From a virus, in the IMG/VR virus record IMGVR_UViG_3300028548_008839, positions 1 to 20,814 of that record: a stretch of DNA of 20,814 nt; one strand, 5' to 3'. The translations under genes and the position numbers were made by a program. The notes under the pieces were generated by a model that saw only the letters and a program-made list of their open reading frames with translations, had not been told where the DNA came from and did no database searches. Position 1 is the stretch's first letter. Each line of letters opens with the position of its first letter. Shown in pieces: positions 18,824-20,814 of the stretch.

Positions 18824-20814
18824 ATGCCTGAATCTACAAACCTAAATGTAGCACCGTATTATGATGATTTTGATTCGACTGAAAATCATGTTAAAACATT
18901 ATTTCGGCCTGGGTTTGCTATTCAGGCAAGAGAATTAACACAACTCCAATCTACTCTTCAAAATCAAATTGAACAAGGATTTAGTCACATCTTTAAAGAT
19001 GGAACTGTAGTTATTCCTGGCCAAGTATCTTATTTGGGAAATAAAACTGCACCAAGATATGTTAAAGTTCAAAGTAATTTTGGTGGTGAAAGTATAGATG
19101 TTTCTCAATATTTAAATGAGGATATTCCTGTAACATTGACTGGTGCTATATCTGGTGTTAAATTTAGAGTTATTGCATCGGCCGCTGCAACAGAAACTGA
19201 CCCTGCTACACTTTTTGGTGTATACACATCTAGCAATCTTTCTGGAACTGAGGCAGGAACTTTTACAGAAGATGTAACCACGATTTCTCGTAGTAAATTG
19301 GATGCGGCAGGTTTTGACAGTTTCGTTATTGGTGAAAATTTAAGTGCAGACATTTCAGTGCAACATGGCACAACAGCATATTCGGCAAATGTTGCTTCTT
19401 TGACAACCGCGGCAACAGAAACTATAAGAACAACGACCACAGCAAATGCTTCAATAAACACACCTGTTACTGGTAAATCTGTTTTAGTAAAAATATCAAA
19501 CGGAATTTATTTTATTCGAGGACATTTTGTTGAAGTTGCAGATCAAACTATTGTTGTAGAAAAATATAATAATAACGCAAATGCAAAAATAGGTTTGCAG
19601 ATTAATGAAACTATTATTACTCCAGAATCAGATTTAAGTTTATTAGATAATGCAACTGGTACTTCTAATTTTGCTGCCAAAGGTGCACATAGATTACAAT
19701 TAACTCTTACCTTGATATCTAAACCATTAAGTTCTATAGATGATAAAAATTTCGTTGAACTAATTAAAGTGGAAAATGGTATTGTTCAAAAGCTTGCCCG
19801 TAATACTGAATATTCAATTCTTGAACAAACTCTTGCTCGCAGAACATTTGATGAATCTGGCAATTATACTGTAAGACCTTTTACATTTGAAATGAAAGAA
19901 TCTGTTGATGTTAGTGTAAGAGAAACTGATTTTGACGGTGTATATGCTTCTGGTGTCACAACAAGAGATGGTAATAAAGCGTCAGCTGATTTGTTGGCTC
20001 TTCAAGTGTCTACTGGCAAAGCATATGTCAAAGGATATGAAATAGATAAAATTGCACCAACTATTATTGATGTTAACAAAAGTAGAGATTTTAGAACATT
20101 AAATGCTGCAGCTTCAGCAATTGATTTGGGCAACTATATCAAAGTTACTAATCTATATGGAACACCAGATGTTTCAAGTATTTCTGGTGAAACAACTGTT
20201 TATAAACAACTTGATTTGTATGATACAAATGTAGCAACAAGAGGTACAGCTGTAGGAGTGCATATGGGTGTTGCTCGTGTAAGAACATACCAATATGATT
20301 CGGGAACCGCCGGAGAACAAGCTGCAACATATAGATTGTATCTTTTTGATATTCGTATGTTTACACGAATTATATTAAGTGGTACACCCAGTCCAACTAT
20401 TTTGTCTGCTGCAAGTAATGGCGGTCAACGAGTAGTGGGTAGTACTAGTGGTGCAACTGGTTTTGTGTTTGGTTCGGGTACAACTGGCACTACTTTGCTT
20501 CTTACAAATGTTACAGGAATTTTTTCGTCTGGTGAAACTTTAGCATTGTCAAATTCAACTGAAACTGGAAATTTGATTGAAACTTCTGGTAATGATGATA
20601 TCACAGCTGTTGAGATTACACCATTTAATTTTGAAAATACTCGGTCGGTACATCAAGAAGACACTAGTTCAGATAGTGGACAAGATTTTACTGCTGATGT
20701 TCAATTTGTTTCAATTTCGTCTTCTTCATCTTCTTTGGTTCAAGAGGGCGGCGGCGGCAATGAAAATGAAAGTGTTCTGCTAGAAAACGGTGGAACACAA
20801 TCATTACAATCGAG
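18824..20814 (+). CDS. DUF4815-type virion structural protein, cut by the window end
   Basis: The frame is open from ATG 18824 to the window edge (663 complete codons), so the C-terminus is missing. GGAG (18814-18817) lies 6 bases before the start, which abuts the gp8 stop. The N-terminus PYYDDFDSTENHVKTLFRPG, FAIQARELTQLQSTLQNQIE, FSHIFKDGTVV is the hallmark of large structural proteins of marine T4-like phages carrying DUF4815. NGIYFIRGHFVEVADQTIV (about 226-244) and GKAYVKGYEIDKI (about 398-410) fit as well. Later it contains a GSTSGATGFVFGSGTTGTTL repeat-like unit and a Ser-rich then Gly4 stretch (SSSSSSLVQEGGGG). Position after gp8 is that of T4 gp9/gp10, so a peripheral baseplate or fibre-attachment role is likely, but there is no match to those. 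Confidence 0.9.
   Translation, partial: MPESTNLNVAPYYDDFDSTENHVKTLFRPGFAIQARELTQLQSTLQNQIEQGFSHIFKDGTVVIPGQVSYLGNKTAPRYVKVQSNFGGESIDVSQYLNEDIPVTLTGAISGVKFRVIASAAATETDPATLFGVYTSSNLSGTEAGTFTEDVTTISRSKLDAAGFDSFVIGENLSADISVQHGTTAYSANVASLTTAATETIRTTTTANASINTPVTGKSVLVKISNGIYFIRGHFVEVADQTIVVEKYNNNANAKIGLQINETIITPESDLSLLDNATGTSNFAAKGAHRLQLTLTLISKPLSSIDDKNFVELIKVENGIVQKLARNTEYSILEQTLARRTFDESGNYTVRPFTFEMKESVDVSVRETDFDGVYASGVTTRDGNKASADLLALQVSTGKAYVKGYEIDKIAPTIIDVNKSRDFRTLNAAASAIDLGNYIKVTNLYGTPDVSSISGETTVYKQLDLYDTNVATRGTAVGVHMGVARVRTYQYDSGTAGEQAATYRLYLFDIRMFTRIILSGTPSPTILSAASNGGQRVVGSTSGATGFVFGSGTTGTTLLLTNVTGIFSSGETLALSNSTETGNLIETSGNDDITAVEITPFNFENTRSVHQEDTSSDSGQDFTADVQFVSISSSSSSLVQEGGGGNENESVLLENGGTQSLQS

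Noticed and set aside
20577-20783. Short + strand frame near the window end
   Set aside because: It lies out of frame within the DUF4815-type gene, whose own frame stays open through this region.

Overview
The window looks like part of an AT-rich genome of a T4-like contractile-tailed phage (a myovirus, probably marine). The basis is recognisable T4-type baseplate genes (gp5, gp25, gp6, gp7-like, gp8), three perfect copies of the T4 late-promoter motif TATAAATA, all in gaps between genes, two tRNA genes, and accessory genes typical of marine T4-likes (2OG-Fe(II) oxygenase, SAM methyltransferase, DUF4815-type virion protein). All supported genes are on the + strand. The host cannot be read from the sequence.

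Layout. (1) About 1-2035: closely packed or overlapping small hypothetical genes, with a good sigma70-type promoter and a 16-bp palindrome at 715-753. (2) 2118-2280: tRNA-Arg(TCT) and a CAT-anticodon tRNA with features of AUA-reading tRNA-Ile2; both would suit an AGA- and AUA-rich phage. (3) 2305-4573: a tightly overlapped run of tiny hydrophobic peptides, an HExxH metallopeptidase-like protein, a two-helix membrane peptide, a methyltransferase-like protein, a 58-residue helical protein and a 2OG-Fe(II) oxygenase. Several of these genes are under 60 codons and easy to miss, but their stop/start overlaps support them. (4) 4620-8205: first late unit: gp5-like hub protein with a CHAP/NlpC-type peptidoglycan hydrolase domain, a 519-residue helical protein, and a separate gene for the gp5C-like beta-helical needle. 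(5) 8274-16345: second late unit: gp25, gp6 and a giant 1896-residue gp7-like protein full of short repeats. (6) 16380 to the window end: third late unit: fibre-like repeat protein, gp8 and a DUF4815-type protein cut off by the window edge.

Together, regions 4-6 are a baseplate assembly module: the central hub and needle, then the wedge proteins in T4 order (25-6-7-8), then probable peripheral parts. Points most worth a second look: the T4 gp5 architecture is divided over two genes with another gene between; an 11-bp inverted repeat containing the first late promoter could fold read-through mRNA over the start of the hydrolase gene, as known for some T4 late genes; a roughly 100-residue module is shared by the gp7-like and gp8-like proteins; and a string of unannotated-type membrane micro-genes follows the tRNAs.
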